Positions 40,529 through 49,963 of a stretch of DNA of 64,000 nucleotides are shown here, piece after piece. Position 1 is the first letter of the stretch. The number at the start of each line of letters is the position of its first letter. Location: the NCBI GenBank assembly GCA_963739135.1, contig CAVTZG010000018.1, forward strand, positions 124,001 through 188,000, given 5' to 3'. The notes beneath the pieces were generated by a model. It did not search any database. It worked only from the letters and a program-made list of their open reading frames with translations, and had not been told where the DNA came from. The position numbers and the translations under genes are program-made. The stretch comes from Palsa-504 sp963739135. Its GTDB lineage: Bacteria; Actinomycetota; Actinomycetes; Streptosporangiales; Streptosporangiaceae.

Positions 40529-40885
40529 TCAGTTGGGCGCGGGTGAGGTTATGGGGGGTTGGGCTACGGGCACTGCGGCGGCCGCGGCTGCGGATGGCCC
40601 GGGCTTGACCGGGACGTCCAGGCCCTGCGCTACGAGCGCCTCGTGCTGCTGCCAGCCCTGGAGCCATTTCCAGCCGGCAGTTATGGCACTGACCGCGGCG
40701 GCGGTCATGAAGGCGACGATCTGGTTCTGATCCAGGTGGGCGCCTGGCACCGCTTGTGCGATGACGCCTGCGAACCACCCGGCGGCGACCGCGAAGACAG
40801 GGGTGAGGATGGCGACGAACCTGCTGATCAGCGAGGCTTCGGTCGGTGCGGATGACGGGACGACGGATGGCGGTGAGCTGTTCAT
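40529..40885 (-). CDS. Holin-like small membrane protein
   Basis: A 118-aa protein with two hydrophobic segments (FVAILTPVFAVAAGWFAGVIAQ split around 22-45, and IVAFMTAAAVSAITAGWKWL at about 58-78), then a charged/Pro-Ala-rich tail. Size and the AAAWKWL-type second span resemble holins of actinophages. Its start overlaps the stop of the preceding gene (ATGA), so they are coupled. No lysin or structural phage genes are nearby, so the phage link is tentative. Confidence 0.5.
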   Translation of the reverse strand: MNSSPPSVVPSSAPTEASLISRFVAILTPVFAVAAGWFAGVIAQAVPGAHLDQNQIVAFMTAAAVSAITAGWKWLQGWQQHEALVAQGLDVPVKPGPSAAAAAAVPVAQPPITSPAPN

Positions 40886-41568
40886 GATGCTCCTGGATCG
40901 AAGAAGGCGTTGCCGGACGCGGGAAAGTGTGCAGTTGTGGCCCGTGGGTTCATGGCGGGCATGGTTGCCGCATCAAGGGCTCCTTCCGCAAGCACACCAA
41001 ATTCGACCTGCGCTGCTACCTGGGCCGCCGCTCTTTCGAGAACTTGACGCCAGCGCGTGGCGGCGGCGATTGCTTCAGGCCCTGTGCTTCCCGGCTTGAG
41101 CCGACGGGCGGCCGTCGTGGTCCAGTCCACGATTGTGCCGGCGTTCGGCACAGCGAGGATAGCCTGCATAGCTGCGTTACGAAGCGGGTGTCCTGCTTTG
41201 GGCAGCTCCTCGCCCGTGAAGGACACGATCCGATCCACTCCGTTAACGCGCAGCACCATGCTCCGTTCGCGGACACGGTACATCCGGAGACCCCGGGCTA
41301 TCTCAAAGCCGTTAGGAATCGGTCTCGGGAGGCCGAGCTCCGCGATCGGCCCGACCCACTCCGTGGTCTGCCAGAGCCGCCAGCCCACTCGCCAGTACTC
41401 AACATAGGCCGCTCGGCCGTCGGCGCACTGGCCGAGGATCGCCCGCCGCACACTCGACGTATAGCCGGGCAGGTTCTGCATCACATAGAGGTGCCGCGCC
41501 CACACCTCGATCACGTCGGCGCGCACCAGCCGCACAGAGGGGTCCTCGAGCACCCCGCGTCTTTTCAT
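40882..41568 (-). CDS. Unknown protein coupled to the holin-like gene
   Basis: A 228-aa soluble protein, rich in Trp, Arg and Tyr in its N-terminal half (VEYWRVGWRLWQTTEWVG) and helical, Ala-rich in its C-terminal half (AIAAATRWRQVLERAAAQVA). Ends in the low-complexity FPASGNAFFDPGAS. I recognise no domain. The four-base overlap with the holin-like gene suggests a two-gene unit, possibly a phage remnant. Confidence 0.5.
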   Translation of the reverse strand: MKRRGVLEDPSVRLVRADVIEVWARHLYVMQNLPGYTSSVRRAILGQCADGRAAYVEYWRVGWRLWQTTEWVGPIAELGLPRPIPNGFEIARGLRMYRVRERSMVLRVNGVDRIVSFTGEELPKAGHPLRNAAMQAILAVPNAGTIVDWTTTAARRLKPGSTGPEAIAAATRWRQVLERAAAQVAAQVEFGVLAEGALDAATMPAMNPRATTAHFPASGNAFFDPGAS

Positions 41569-41752
41569 CAGGAGCCTCCGTTCGCCCAGTCATCCGTAAG
41601 GAGTGTGCGCAGGGCGGTGTGATACACGGATGGACGTCGCCCGGCCCGCCGGCAGCTAGGACAGCGTGACCGATTCAGGTGAGCCCCTCATCCGTTCCGG
41701 CCGTGATTACCTGCCCGATAGGCTCTAGCGTGTCATCCGGATTGGAGCTCGC

Positions 41753-42535
41753 GTGCCCGATTTTGACACCAGCGTCCCCCACATCGCCCGCGTCTACGAT
41801 TACTGGCTGGGCGGGAAGGACAACTTCGCCGCGGACAGGGAACTCGGCGACCGGACCCTTGAGGCGTACCCGAACCTGGTCTTCTCGGTCCGCGCCAACC
41901 GCGCCTTCCTGACCCGGACGGTCCGTTTCCTCGCCGCCGAGATGGGGATCAGGCAGTTCCTCGACGTCGGCACCGGGATCCCGACCGCCAGCAACACGCA
42001 CGAGGTCGCGCAGCGCGTGGCGCCCGGGTGCCGGATCGTCTACGTCGATAATGACCCCATCGTGCTCTCGCACGCCCGGGCGCTGCTGACCAGCAAGCCC
42101 GAAGGTGCGTGCGCCTACCTCGACGCCGACCTGCGGGACCCGGGCAAGATCCTGGCCAGCGCAGCGGACACCCTGGACTTCAGCCAGCCGGTCGCGCTCA
42201 TGCTGCTCGCGGTCGTGCACTTCATCAGCGACGATCCCGAAGCCAGCGAAATCGTGAACCGGCTGATGGACGCGTGCGCACCGGGCAGCTTCGTGACGAT
42301 CTCCCACGCAGCCAGCGACATCGACGCTGAGCAGCAAACCGAGATGGTCCGGCGTCTTAACCAGTCCGTGGCGGAGAAGGCGACGCTGCGCGATCGTGCG
42401 CGCGTGACGCGCCTGTTCGACGGGCTCGAGCTGGTCGAGCCCGGCGTGGTCCGGGTCGTCGAGTGGCGGCCGGACACCCGGCTAGAAGCGGCCAGCCCCA
42501 CGGGCCTGTGGGGAGGCGTCGCCCGCAAGCCATGA
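41753..42535 (+). CDS. DUF574-type SAM-dependent methyltransferase
   Basis: A 260-aa protein of the actinomycete-specific DUF574 (PF04672-like) family. It opens with SVPHIARVYDYWLGGKDNF, followed by RANRAFLTRTVRFLAAE, the SAM site FLDVGTGIPTASNTHEVAQ and VYVDNDPIVLSHARALL. These are many-copy, class-I methyltransferase-like proteins of unknown substrate in Streptomyces and relatives. GTG start after GGAG. Complete. Confidence 0.92.
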   Translation: MPDFDTSVPHIARVYDYWLGGKDNFAADRELGDRTLEAYPNLVFSVRANRAFLTRTVRFLAAEMGIRQFLDVGTGIPTASNTHEVAQRVAPGCRIVYVDNDPIVLSHARALLTSKPEGACAYLDADLRDPGKILASAADTLDFSQPVALMLLAVVHFISDDPEASEIVNRLMDACAPGSFVTISHAASDIDAEQQTEMVRRLNQSVAEKATLRDRARVTRLFDGLELVEPGVVRVVEWRPDTRLEAASPTGLWGGVARKP

Positions 42536-42716
42536 CGGCTCCACCTCACCCAATGCCGGGTGGCAGCCTAGGCCGGCTCGGCGGCTGCCGTACCCGCCGG
42601 GTCCAAGACACAGCACCATCGGATCCGGGCATTCGACCGCACCGGCGACGTACGTCCCGGTTTCAGGCCCGGCCCCCGGTCCAGGCGCCTGGTTCACCGC
42701 GCGTTTGAAAGTCGCG

Positions 42717-44099
42717 TCATCGCCGGCCTGCGGCGACCTGGCGCACTGCCCCAGCGGCCTGCCGTGCCGCCACGAGAATCGGATCCCACACCGGCGCGAA
42801 CGGCGGGGCGTACGCGAGGTCCAGGGCAGCCATCTCTTCTACCGTCATTCGGTTCCATAGCGCTGTCGCAGCCGTGTCGATCCGCTTGGCCGATCCCTCC
42901 TGGCCGACGATCTGCACTCCCAGCAGACGTCCGGTGCAGCGTTCGGCGGTCATCTTGACGTTCATCCGGTGGGTACCGGGGAAATAGCCGGCCTTCGTAG
43001 TGGACCGCACGGTTACGGTCACGTATTTGAACCCGGCGCAGGTGGCGTCGCGTTCGCGCAGCCCGGTCCGGGCGATCTCCAGATGGCACACCTTGCTCAC
43101 CGCCGTGCCGACCACCCCGGGAAATGTGGCGTAGGAGCCGGCCAGATTGTGCCCGATGACCCGGCCTTGCTTGTTGGCGTGGGTGCCGAGCGCCACATGC
43201 TGGTACTGACCAGAGACCAGGTTGAGGACCTCCACGCAGTCGCCGCCCGCCCAGATATGGTCGTGGCCGAGAACCTGCATCTGCATGTTCGTGCGCAGGC
43301 CGCCGTGATCGCCCAGCGCCAGGCCGGCATCTTGTGCGAGCGCGGTGTTCGGCCGAACTCCGAGGCCGAGGACGACGACGTTGGCCGGGATTGAGCCGTC
43401 GGCGGTCAGCACCGAGCGGATCCTGTGGTTGTTGCCGGTCTCGAATCCGATGACGGCGGTGTCGGTGCGCACATCGATGCCGATATCTTCCATGGCCCGG
43501 TTTACCGCCGCACCCATGTCCGGGTCGAGCGTGGTCATCGGCTGCGCGGCCTGATCGACGACGGTGACGGCGACCCCGCGTCGCACCAGCGCCTCGGCCA
43601 TCTCCACGCCGATGTAGCCCCCGCCGACCACCACGGCCCGCCGCGGCTGCGCGCGGTGCAGATCCGCCAGGAGCGCGGTGCCGTCGTCGAGAGTCTGCAC
43701 GCCGAACACGCCGACGGCGTCCACGCCGGGCAGCGGCGGTCGCACCGGGACCGCGCCGGTCGCGATGACGAGAGAGTCGAAGCCTTCCCAAAACGACCGC
43801 CCGGCGGCAAGGTCATGAGCGAGCACCCGTCCGGCCGCGAGGTCGATCTTCTCTACCTCGGTTCGCATCCGAAGGTCGATGCCGTTGCGCCGGTGTGCGT
43901 CCGGCGAACGGGCGACCAGACGCTCCGGCCCGTCGACATCGCCGGCTATCCAGTACGGGATGCCACAGGCAGAGTAGGAGCTGTACGCTCCGCGCTCGAA
44001 CGCCACGATCTCGACCGCGTCGCCTGCGATTCGCTTGGCCTGCGAGGCTGCGCTCATCCCGGCCGCGTCCGCCCCGATGACGACGATCCGCTCGGTCAT
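42717..44099 (-). CDS. FAD-dependent oxidoreductase, CoA-disulfide reductase-like
   Basis: A 460-aa pyridine-nucleotide-disulfide oxidoreductase family I protein. FAD site VVIGADAAGMSAASQA at the N-terminus, the single active-site Cys in SYSACGIPYWIAG (typical of CoA-disulfide reductase and NADH oxidase/persulfide reductase), NAD site VVVGGGYIGVEMAEAL, and second FAD segment IWAGGDCVEV. A C-terminal dimerisation domain contains conserved AYAPPFAPVWDP. Start at 44099 by homology. With OsmC immediately upstream, a thiol or peroxide defence role is plausible. Confidence 0.88.
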   Translation of the reverse strand: MTERIVVIGADAAGMSAASQAKRIAGDAVEIVAFERGAYSSYSACGIPYWIAGDVDGPERLVARSPDAHRRNGIDLRMRTEVEKIDLAAGRVLAHDLAAGRSFWEGFDSLVIATGAVPVRPPLPGVDAVGVFGVQTLDDGTALLADLHRAQPRRAVVVGGGYIGVEMAEALVRRGVAVTVVDQAAQPMTTLDPDMGAAVNRAMEDIGIDVRTDTAVIGFETGNNHRIRSVLTADGSIPANVVVLGLGVRPNTALAQDAGLALGDHGGLRTNMQMQVLGHDHIWAGGDCVEVLNLVSGQYQHVALGTHANKQGRVIGHNLAGSYATFPGVVGTAVSKVCHLEIARTGLRERDATCAGFKYVTVTVRSTTKAGYFPGTHRMNVKMTAERCTGRLLGVQIVGQEGSAKRIDTAATALWNRMTVEEMAALDLAYAPPFAPVWDPILVAARQAAGAVRQVAAGRR

Positions 44100-44152
44100 G
44101 GGATCGGTACACCCCACTGCTTGGGCCGCTCCGTCGCGTGCGTCGCCACCGG

Positions 44153-44572
44153 TCAGGCCGCCCCGGTGGTGGTGCGGATCTCGGTTCCCGCCCGGACCGC
44201 CCTGGTGACCGGGGTCTTCTCCGCGATCTCGGCCAGCTTCGCGCGCTGGTCCTCGTCGACGCCGTGCAGGGTGATCAGCCGGTCGATCCACCTGGTGTTC
44301 CGGTCTTTGACGACGTAGGTCAGCTCGACATCCACGCCTGCCAGCGACCAGCTCTGATGTTCGGCGTACATTCGCAGCGTGATCGCGGTGCAGGCACCGA
44401 GCCCGGACAGCAGCAGGCCGAACGGAGCCGGACCGGTATCGGCACCGCCGTGGTGAACCGGTTCGTCGCCGCGCAGCGCATGGCCCCCCGTATTGATGCG
44501 CACACCGTACGGCGTTTCCTCACTTGTCACCGTGGCGGTGGCGATGGTGTGGTCACGGTCGTCGCTCATCAC
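44153..44572 (-). CDS. OsmC-family protein
   Basis: A 139-aa OsmC/Ohr-like protein: DTGPAPFGLLLSGLGACTAI holds the conserved Cys on the central helix, and DRNTRWIDRLITLHG and the C-terminal strand EIRTTT complete the fold. Only the central Cys is seen; an N-terminal partner is replaced, so classical peroxidase activity is uncertain. Divided from the flavoprotein by 53 bases on the same strand, probably one operon. Confidence 0.88.
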   Translation of the reverse strand: MMSDDRDHTIATATVTSEETPYGVRINTGGHALRGDEPVHHGGADTGPAPFGLLLSGLGACTAITLRMYAEHQSWSLAGVDVELTYVVKDRNTRWIDRLITLHGVDEDQRAKLAEIAEKTPVTRAVRAGTEIRTTTGAA

Positions 44573-44852
44573 GCCATCCTCAAATCTATGCGCGTCGCTG
44601 CGCCGCCGGGGCGGCGATCATCAGCAGTCTCACTTTGCCTCCCAGCCGGAAACCCTCGTCGCGCGGACGCCGAGCACAGCTTCATCGTCACGGTAATGAA
44701 ACCCGCCGTCTATGTTCCCTGGTATCAAGTCCTACCGTGGACATTGTGCGGTGGTGATCTGCCGTTGTCCTGACCGCCCAGCCGAGCGCCAGATCCTTGT
44801 GCTGGCGGATACTTGCGCCGTGATCAACCCCCGTATTGAAGGGCCGGTGCGA

Positions 44853-45588
44853 TCATCGTTGCACCCTGCGGAGAGTTGCGACCGCGTCCCGGGGCAAGGC
44901 CCAGCCCGGCATCGGCGGCGGGCCGGTCAGGGTGCTGGCCAACCTGGCGGGGAAGCCATCCAGGATGGACCGGTCATCGAACCGGTCGCGCTGCTTGACG
45001 CAGGCACCGGCGCGTACCACCGACTCGGCCCCGACCACGCTGCCGTCGCACACGATCGCGCCGGGCTCGATGATGCTGCCGCGGCCGATGTGGCAGCCGT
45101 GGATCATCGCGCCCGGACCGATCACCGCGTCGTCGTCGATGATCAGTTCGTTATCGGGCAGCAGATGCAGCACCGTGTTCTCCAGGATCTGCACCCGGGA
45201 GCCGACCCGGACCGGGCCGTGGGAGTCGCCGATGATCTTCACGCCAGCGCCGATGAGCGAGTCAGCCGCTGCCGAGGCGCGAGCCCGGCATGAGGATCGC
45301 GCCGTTGCCGATCTCGCACAGGTCACCGATGGTGGCCCCGACGATGGTGGCGCGGTGGCCGAAGACGGTGCGCTGGCCCACCCGGACCGGATGCTCGGGC
45401 GTGCCGATCACCACCCCGTTCTCCAGGATCGCCGAGTGGTTGCCGATGCTCACCGCTCCGCCATGCGAGCGCACCACTAGGCCCTGCGCCAGAATCGCGC
45501 CGGCACCGACGTGCACCTCCCCGAGGATCACCGCGGATCGGGCGATCTCGGGCTGGGGCTGGTCAACGAGAAGGTGGTTGAAACTCAT
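44853..45588 (-). pseudogene. Gamma-carbonic-anhydrase-like hexapeptide protein, frameshifted
   Basis: Left-handed beta-helix protein. The first 105 codons from 45588 (IARSAVILGEVHVGAGAIL, GNHSAILENGVVIG, VFGHRATIVGATIGDLCEIG) end at a TGA near 45262. The fold resumes in the neighbouring frame with DSLIGAGVKIIGDS, IIDDDAVIGPGAMIHGCHIG and a C-terminal helix. Joined length is about 245 residues. It resembles gamma-class carbonic anhydrase-related acyltransferase-like proteins. One indel at about 45262-45282 is the only defect. Confidence 0.75.
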
Positions 45589-45983
45589 ACGCCCTCACTG
45601 TCCTCCTGGCCATTCGGGCATCCAGCCGACCGGTATCGACTCTACGCACGCACCACCCGCGCCCGGTCACTCCGTACTGCAGCCGCACTTCGTGATAGGT
45701 CACTTACAGCCTGGCGCCAGCCTCGGTTAGCAGGCATGGCCGTGCTGACGCGAGCCGGATCCGCAGCGGTCACGCCAATCCGTCGGCGGAATCTGTCATC
45801 TCCCGGGCCGCCGCGGCGCTGCTGCGCAGCCGCATGCCGGAAATGCTGCTCCAGCAGCTTGGCATCCCTATGTCAACACTGTATGTTAATAACATAGGTC
45901 TACAACGTAGACATGAGCTGTAGTGTGCTGGCTGGCCGCAATCCTTGGCTTGCCCACCGCGCAGCCAAGGGAGAAGAGCATTC
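45589..45983. other. Promoter region of the aldehyde dehydrogenase
   Basis: No supported gene. The 3' part (about 45870-45912) is AT-rich and carries two adjacent palindromes, listed separately. The 5' part looks like ordinary GC-rich intergenic or decayed DNA. Confidence 0.4.
45882..45912. promoter_or_regulatory. Two adjacent palindromic operators
   Basis: TATGTTA-A-TAACATA (45882-45896, perfect 7-bp arms) is followed after one base by GTCTAC-AAC-GTAGAC (45898-45912, perfect 6-bp arms), 71 bases before the aldehyde dehydrogenase start. AT-rich dyads of this kind in a GC-rich genome suggest a regulated promoter, possibly for two regulators. No regulator gene is adjacent. Confidence 0.65.
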
Positions 45984-47474
45984 ATGACTGTAACCCTGGA
46001 CCGGAACGTCGAAAACTTCATCGGCGCCCGTCGGCAGCTATTCATCAACGGGCAGTGGGCCGACGCCGCGTCCGGCAAGACGTTCGAGACCCCCAACCCG
46101 GCGACCGGCGAGACTCTCGCCCACATCGCTGAAGGAGACGCCGAAGATATCGACCGCGCAGTGCGGGCGGCACGCAGAGCGTTCGAGGACGGCCCGTGGA
46201 GCAGGATGACCCCGTCCGAGCGCGGGCGGATCATCTGGCGGATCGGCGACCTCATCCTCCAGCACGTCGACGAGCTCGCCCAGCTCGAGTCGCTGGACAA
46301 CGGCAAGCCATTCGCCGTCGCGCAAGCCGCCGACGTGCCGCTGGCTGCGGACCTGTTCCACTACATGGCCGGCTGGGCCACCAAGATCGAGGGCAACACG
46401 ATCAACATCTCGGTGCCTTACATGCCGGGCGCCAACTTCCACTCCTACACGCTGCGCGAGCCGCTCGGCGTGATCGGGCAGATCATCCCGTGGAACTTCC
46501 CGCTGCTGATGGCCGCCTGGAAGCTCGGCCCGGCGCTGGCCACCGGTAACTGCGTGGTCCTCAAGCCGGCCGAGCAGACACCGCTGACCGCGCTGCGGCT
46601 CGCGGAACTGATCGCTGAGGCTGGCGTGCCAGCGGGCGTGGTAAATGTGGTGCCCGGCTTCGGCGAGACCGCCGGCGCAGCCCTGGCCGCGCACAATGAT
46701 GTCGACAAGGTGGCCTTCACCGGTTCCACCGAGGTCGGCAAGCTGATCGTCGCGGCTTCGGGGGCCAGCAACCTGAAGAAGCTGACCCTGGAACTGGGCG
46801 GCAAGAGCCCCAACATCGTCTTCGACGACGCCGAGGACGGCGCCATCGAGGGCGCCGCCAACGCGATCTTCTTCAACCACGGTCAGTGCTGTGTCGCCGG
46901 GTCACGGCTGTTCGTCCAGCAGGGCCGCTTCGACGAGGTCGTCGACGGCGTCGCCGAGATCGCCAAGTCGATCAAGATGGGACCGGGGATGGAGCCGGGG
47001 ACGCAGATGGGCCCGCTGGTCTCCGACGAGCAGTTCCGCCTGGTAACCGGCTACCTGGAGTCCGGGAAGTCCGACGGCGCCACCGCGCTGGCGGGCGGCG
47101 GCCGGTTCGGCGACCGCGGCTACTTCGTTGAGCCCACCGTGCTGACCAACACCCGCCCCGACATGAAGGTCGTCCGCGAGGAGATCTTCGGGCCCGTCCT
47201 GGTTGCCTCGCCCTTCACCGACCTGGACCAGATCGCCGGCATCGCCAACGACACCGAATACGGACTCGGCGCGGGCATCTGGACCCGCGACATCTCCAAG
47301 GCCCACGCCCTGGCCAAGAAGCTCCGGGCCGGCACCGTCTGGATCAACTGCTACAACGTGTTCGACGCGGCCCTGCCGTTCGGCGGATACAAGCAGTCCG
47401 GCTGGGGCCGCGAAATGGGCCATCAGGTCCTGGAGGCCTACACCGAAGTCAAGGCCGTCACCACCCAGCTGTAA
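45984..47474 (+). CDS. Aldehyde dehydrogenase (ALDH class 1/2-like)
   Basis: A 496-aa NAD-dependent aldehyde dehydrogenase, complete. GRRQ...FINGQWADAASGKTFET at the N-terminus, PWNFPLLMAAWKLGPAL, LTLELGGKSPNIVFDD (catalytic Glu), FFNHGQCCVAGSR (catalytic Cys), REEIFGPVLV and PFGGYKQSGWGREMG. It belongs to the retinal/acetaldehyde dehydrogenase-like group with broad aldehyde range. Start ATG 45984 after GGGAGA. Control by the two dyads upstream is likely. Intact alternative to the broken aldehyde dehydrogenase at 11005-12515. Confidence 0.92.
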   Translation: MTVTLDRNVENFIGARRQLFINGQWADAASGKTFETPNPATGETLAHIAEGDAEDIDRAVRAARRAFEDGPWSRMTPSERGRIIWRIGDLILQHVDELAQLESLDNGKPFAVAQAADVPLAADLFHYMAGWATKIEGNTINISVPYMPGANFHSYTLREPLGVIGQIIPWNFPLLMAAWKLGPALATGNCVVLKPAEQTPLTALRLAELIAEAGVPAGVVNVVPGFGETAGAALAAHNDVDKVAFTGSTEVGKLIVAASGASNLKKLTLELGGKSPNIVFDDAEDGAIEGAANAIFFNHGQCCVAGSRLFVQQGRFDEVVDGVAEIAKSIKMGPGMEPGTQMGPLVSDEQFRLVTGYLESGKSDGATALAGGGRFGDRGYFVEPTVLTNTRPDMKVVREEIFGPVLVASPFTDLDQIAGIANDTEYGLGAGIWTRDISKAHALAKKLRAGTVWINCYNVFDAALPFGGYKQSGWGREMGHQVLEAYTEVKAVTTQL

Positions 47475-47544
47475 CTAGCAGCCGCAGCCCGGGCGCCGCA
47501 CTAGCAGGTTCAGCGCCCGGGCTACCTGTCCGGGAACAGCTGGC

Positions 47545-47628
47545 ATGCACGCCTGGGCCCCCGACGGCCGCACCGTGGCCGATGGCTCGCCCACCAGCAA
47601 CGCGGTGTACCTATGGACGCCGCCCTGA
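47545..47628 (+). pseudogene. Last WD40 repeat of a lost protein
   Basis: The frame ATG CAC..., reading HAWAPDGRTVADGSPTSNA then VYLWTPP and stop, resembles the final blade of a WD40/beta-propeller protein (xxxSPDGxTLAxGSxDxxVxLW). Nothing of the preceding blades remains upstream. Relic. Confidence 0.4.
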
Positions 47629-47729
47629 CGCACGCAGGCCACCTCCGCCGGGGAAGGGATATCGGTAGAAACGTGGCATCAGCCACAAATGAGCGTGCGC
47701 AGCGGGCCCGAGCTCGCGGAAGACCGAGG

Positions 47730-47942
47730 TTAGTGATACCCCGCGATCATCAGGACAATGATTACGGCAACCGCAGTAGCCGCAAGCACCATGATTACTG
47801 TGGCAACGCGCACGATAACCCGGGCGTGGCGTTCGTTCACCAGCAAGTACCACGACGACCTTCTGGGCGGCCGATAGCCAGGAGGAGGATCGTGCAGCAC
47901 GATCGGCTTGGTCCTGCCGCCCGCCCGCCCCCCGCGCGCCAC
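47730..47942 (-). CDS. Small C-tail-anchored membrane protein (70 aa)
   Basis: Hydrophilic N-terminus with VLHDPPPGYRPPRRSSWY and a C-terminal hydrophobic segment (VATVIMVLAATAVAVIIVLM) ending in AGYH. Looks like a tail-anchored small membrane protein. No family recognised. Start chosen at 47942 but ribosome-binding site is weak. Confidence 0.45.
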   Translation of the reverse strand: MARGGRAGGRTKPIVLHDPPPGYRPPRRSSWYLLVNERHARVIVRVATVIMVLAATAVAVIIVLMIAGYH

Positions 47943-48212
47943 TGAGCCAGACCATCACGCCTCCCGCTGCTTCTGCTGCGAGCCTACCGCTGATCAGGCG
48001 TTCGGGCACATCCCCGGAAGCTGATGACGAACGGCCCTGGCGGCAGGCCCGCAGGTGACGCAGGCTCGGGAAGTGTCCAGTGCAGCCATCGCTGAGGAGG
48101 CAGGCATGGGGACCTGTGATCAGCGCGGGGACGGCAGCTCGCTGAGCAGCAGCAGTCCGGTCCAAAGCCAACAGGTGCGCTCGTTGAGGCTCCGAAATTA
48201 GGGACGGTCGTC

Positions 48213-48467
48213 ATGGGACTTATCAGGAAGGCCGCCAGCGTCTTGACGCTCGGCGGCGTGAGCAACCACAGCAGGCGCGATCCGGAGGCGAGGGCCGCGA
48301 AGGCCCAGGCTGAGCTGGCCGAGGCTGAGACGGAAGTGGCTGAAGAGCAGGCCGCTGCAATCGCCAAGAGCTTGCACGAGGACGAGGCGCACCGGCAAGC
48401 AGACCTGGAGGAGGTCGCCGAGAAAGAGGCCGAGGCCGTGCCGTGGCACCGGCCAGCCGGCTCCTGA
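48213..48467 (+). CDS. Small coiled-coil protein (84 aa)
   Basis: Starts MGLIRKAASVLTLGGVS, a short amphipathic segment, followed by a highly charged Ala/Glu-rich helix (about 25-75) predicted to form a coiled coil. Similar small proteins with this MGLIRK opening occur in actinobacteria. Function unknown; membrane-surface association through the N-terminus is possible. Confidence 0.55.
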   Translation: MGLIRKAASVLTLGGVSNHSRRDPEARAAKAQAELAEAETEVAEEQAAAIAKSLHEDEAHRQADLEEVAEKEAEAVPWHRPAGS

Positions 48468-48685
48468 CGCCGGCATTACAGTAAGACAGTGCCTAACCGG
48501 CGGAAGCGGCACGCGAGCGATCATCTGCCGGCGTTCCGAAGATCCGGCGTGGTCAGCTGGCCAGCCCCTATCACTAAACGACCGCCTGGCAATTGTCACG
48601 GTCAGCCAAGACGACACAGCCAGACTTTCCTTGTGTCATCCCGGTGGACCAATGGGAGGTTCCACCACGGACCGCTGTGGCGATG

Positions 48686-49924
48686 TCACGCCAACAGCGA
48701 TTCGTGGAGCTGGTCCGAGAATGCCTCTATTGGCAGGCGGTCCGGGCCGAAATGGATCGCGCCAAGCGCCATCCGGACGTCGTTTGTGCGAGCTTGCGTC
48801 GCCGCGTAGAAACGACTGCGCCGAGCGCGGCCATCAGCGGTGAACGTCGTCATCAAAGCCGCGAACGTCTGGGACACACGGCGCATGCGGCGGAGTCGCT
48901 CGGCACGCTGCTGACCGTAGGGTCGTAGCGCGCCCACCGTCCAATCGCCAGTGGCGAACAGCAACTCGGAAAGCTGCCGCACGTCGCGCATCGTGAGTGA
49001 CAGGCCCTGGCCGTCGACTGGATCGTCGTATCCACCCGCGTCGCCGACCAGGACGAGTCCGTCAGCGTAGGGCTGGTCGCACCACGTTTGCTCGCCGCTG
49101 AATGTTGCGCACGGCCCTGCTGGTGCGACGTCACCGAGTCCTAGTGCTGCCGGAATCGCCTGCAGCCTCGCGAATGCCTGGAGGAAGCGCTGCGGCCCGG
49201 CACGTCCGGCCCACCGGCTCGCTTGCTCGTTCGCGTGGCAGGTGTACAGACGCAGCCGGCCGCCGCCTTGCGGGAATATATAGAACTGAAGGTCTCCCTC
49301 GACCCCGATGGCGTATTGGTCAGCTGGCCACTGCGATGCCCCCTCGACGAGCAGGCCAGCTACCACGTGGGTGGCTGGAGCCTTCTTGATCGGGATGCCG
49401 GATTGCTTGCGCACCGTCGAGGTCCGGCCGTCAGCTCCGATGATGAGGCGCGGCCGCACTTCCATCTCGGTGCCGTTGAGGTACGTGACCGACGGCCGGG
49501 TGCCTGCCTGGACGCGCACTTCGGTGATACCACGCACTAGCTTCGTGCCCAAGCGGACAGCCTCGTCGGCAAGGGCCTGGCACGCCTCGGGATGGGATGC
49601 GCAGAGGGGGCCTCGCACGTCCGGCAGGAGGGTGGAGCGATCGCCCCTTGCCGTTTCGGCGGCAGATGGGGTAAGCAGCTCGTCATATGGCACGCCATTG
49701 CGCGCATCTACGGCATGCGTGCCGCGTATGACGGTCTCGAGTCCGAGAGCGCGCGCTTCCAGCACTCCCCACTCTGCCATGTATTCACCGCGCACGCGGT
49801 CGCGGTAGGCGGGCTGCCGCTCGAGTAGCAGCACCTCGAGGCCACCGCGAGCCAGGACGGTGGCGATCGACGCGCCTGCCATGCCCGCCCCGACGACAAC
49901 CACGTCGGGATTCTTCGTGCGCAT
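48686..49924 (-). CDS. FAD-dependent monooxygenase
   Basis: A 412-aa group A flavin monooxygenase-like protein. FAD site VVVVGAGMAGASIATVLARG at residues 8-27, LLERQP after the second strand, PRLIIGADGRTSTVRK (DG motif) near 165, and GLVLVGDAGGYDDPVDGQG (GD motif) near 285. No extra domain. Such enzymes hydroxylate aromatic or polyketide-like substrates using NAD(P)H and O2. A tautomerase frame lies 40 bases upstream on the same strand, suggesting one operon. Confidence 0.87.
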   Translation of the reverse strand: MRTKNPDVVVVGAGMAGASIATVLARGGLEVLLLERQPAYRDRVRGEYMAEWGVLEARALGLETVIRGTHAVDARNGVPYDELLTPSAAETARGDRSTLLPDVRGPLCASHPEACQALADEAVRLGTKLVRGITEVRVQAGTRPSVTYLNGTEMEVRPRLIIGADGRTSTVRKQSGIPIKKAPATHVVAGLLVEGASQWPADQYAIGVEGDLQFYIFPQGGGRLRLYTCHANEQASRWAGRAGPQRFLQAFARLQAIPAALGLGDVAPAGPCATFSGEQTWCDQPYADGLVLVGDAGGYDDPVDGQGLSLTMRDVRQLSELLFATGDWTVGALRPYGQQRAERLRRMRRVSQTFAALMTTFTADGRARRSRFYAATQARTNDVRMALGAIHFGPDRLPIEAFSDQLHESLLA

Positions 49925-49963
49925 ACGTTCTCCTCCAAGGACCTGACGACGTGACCGCCTTGG

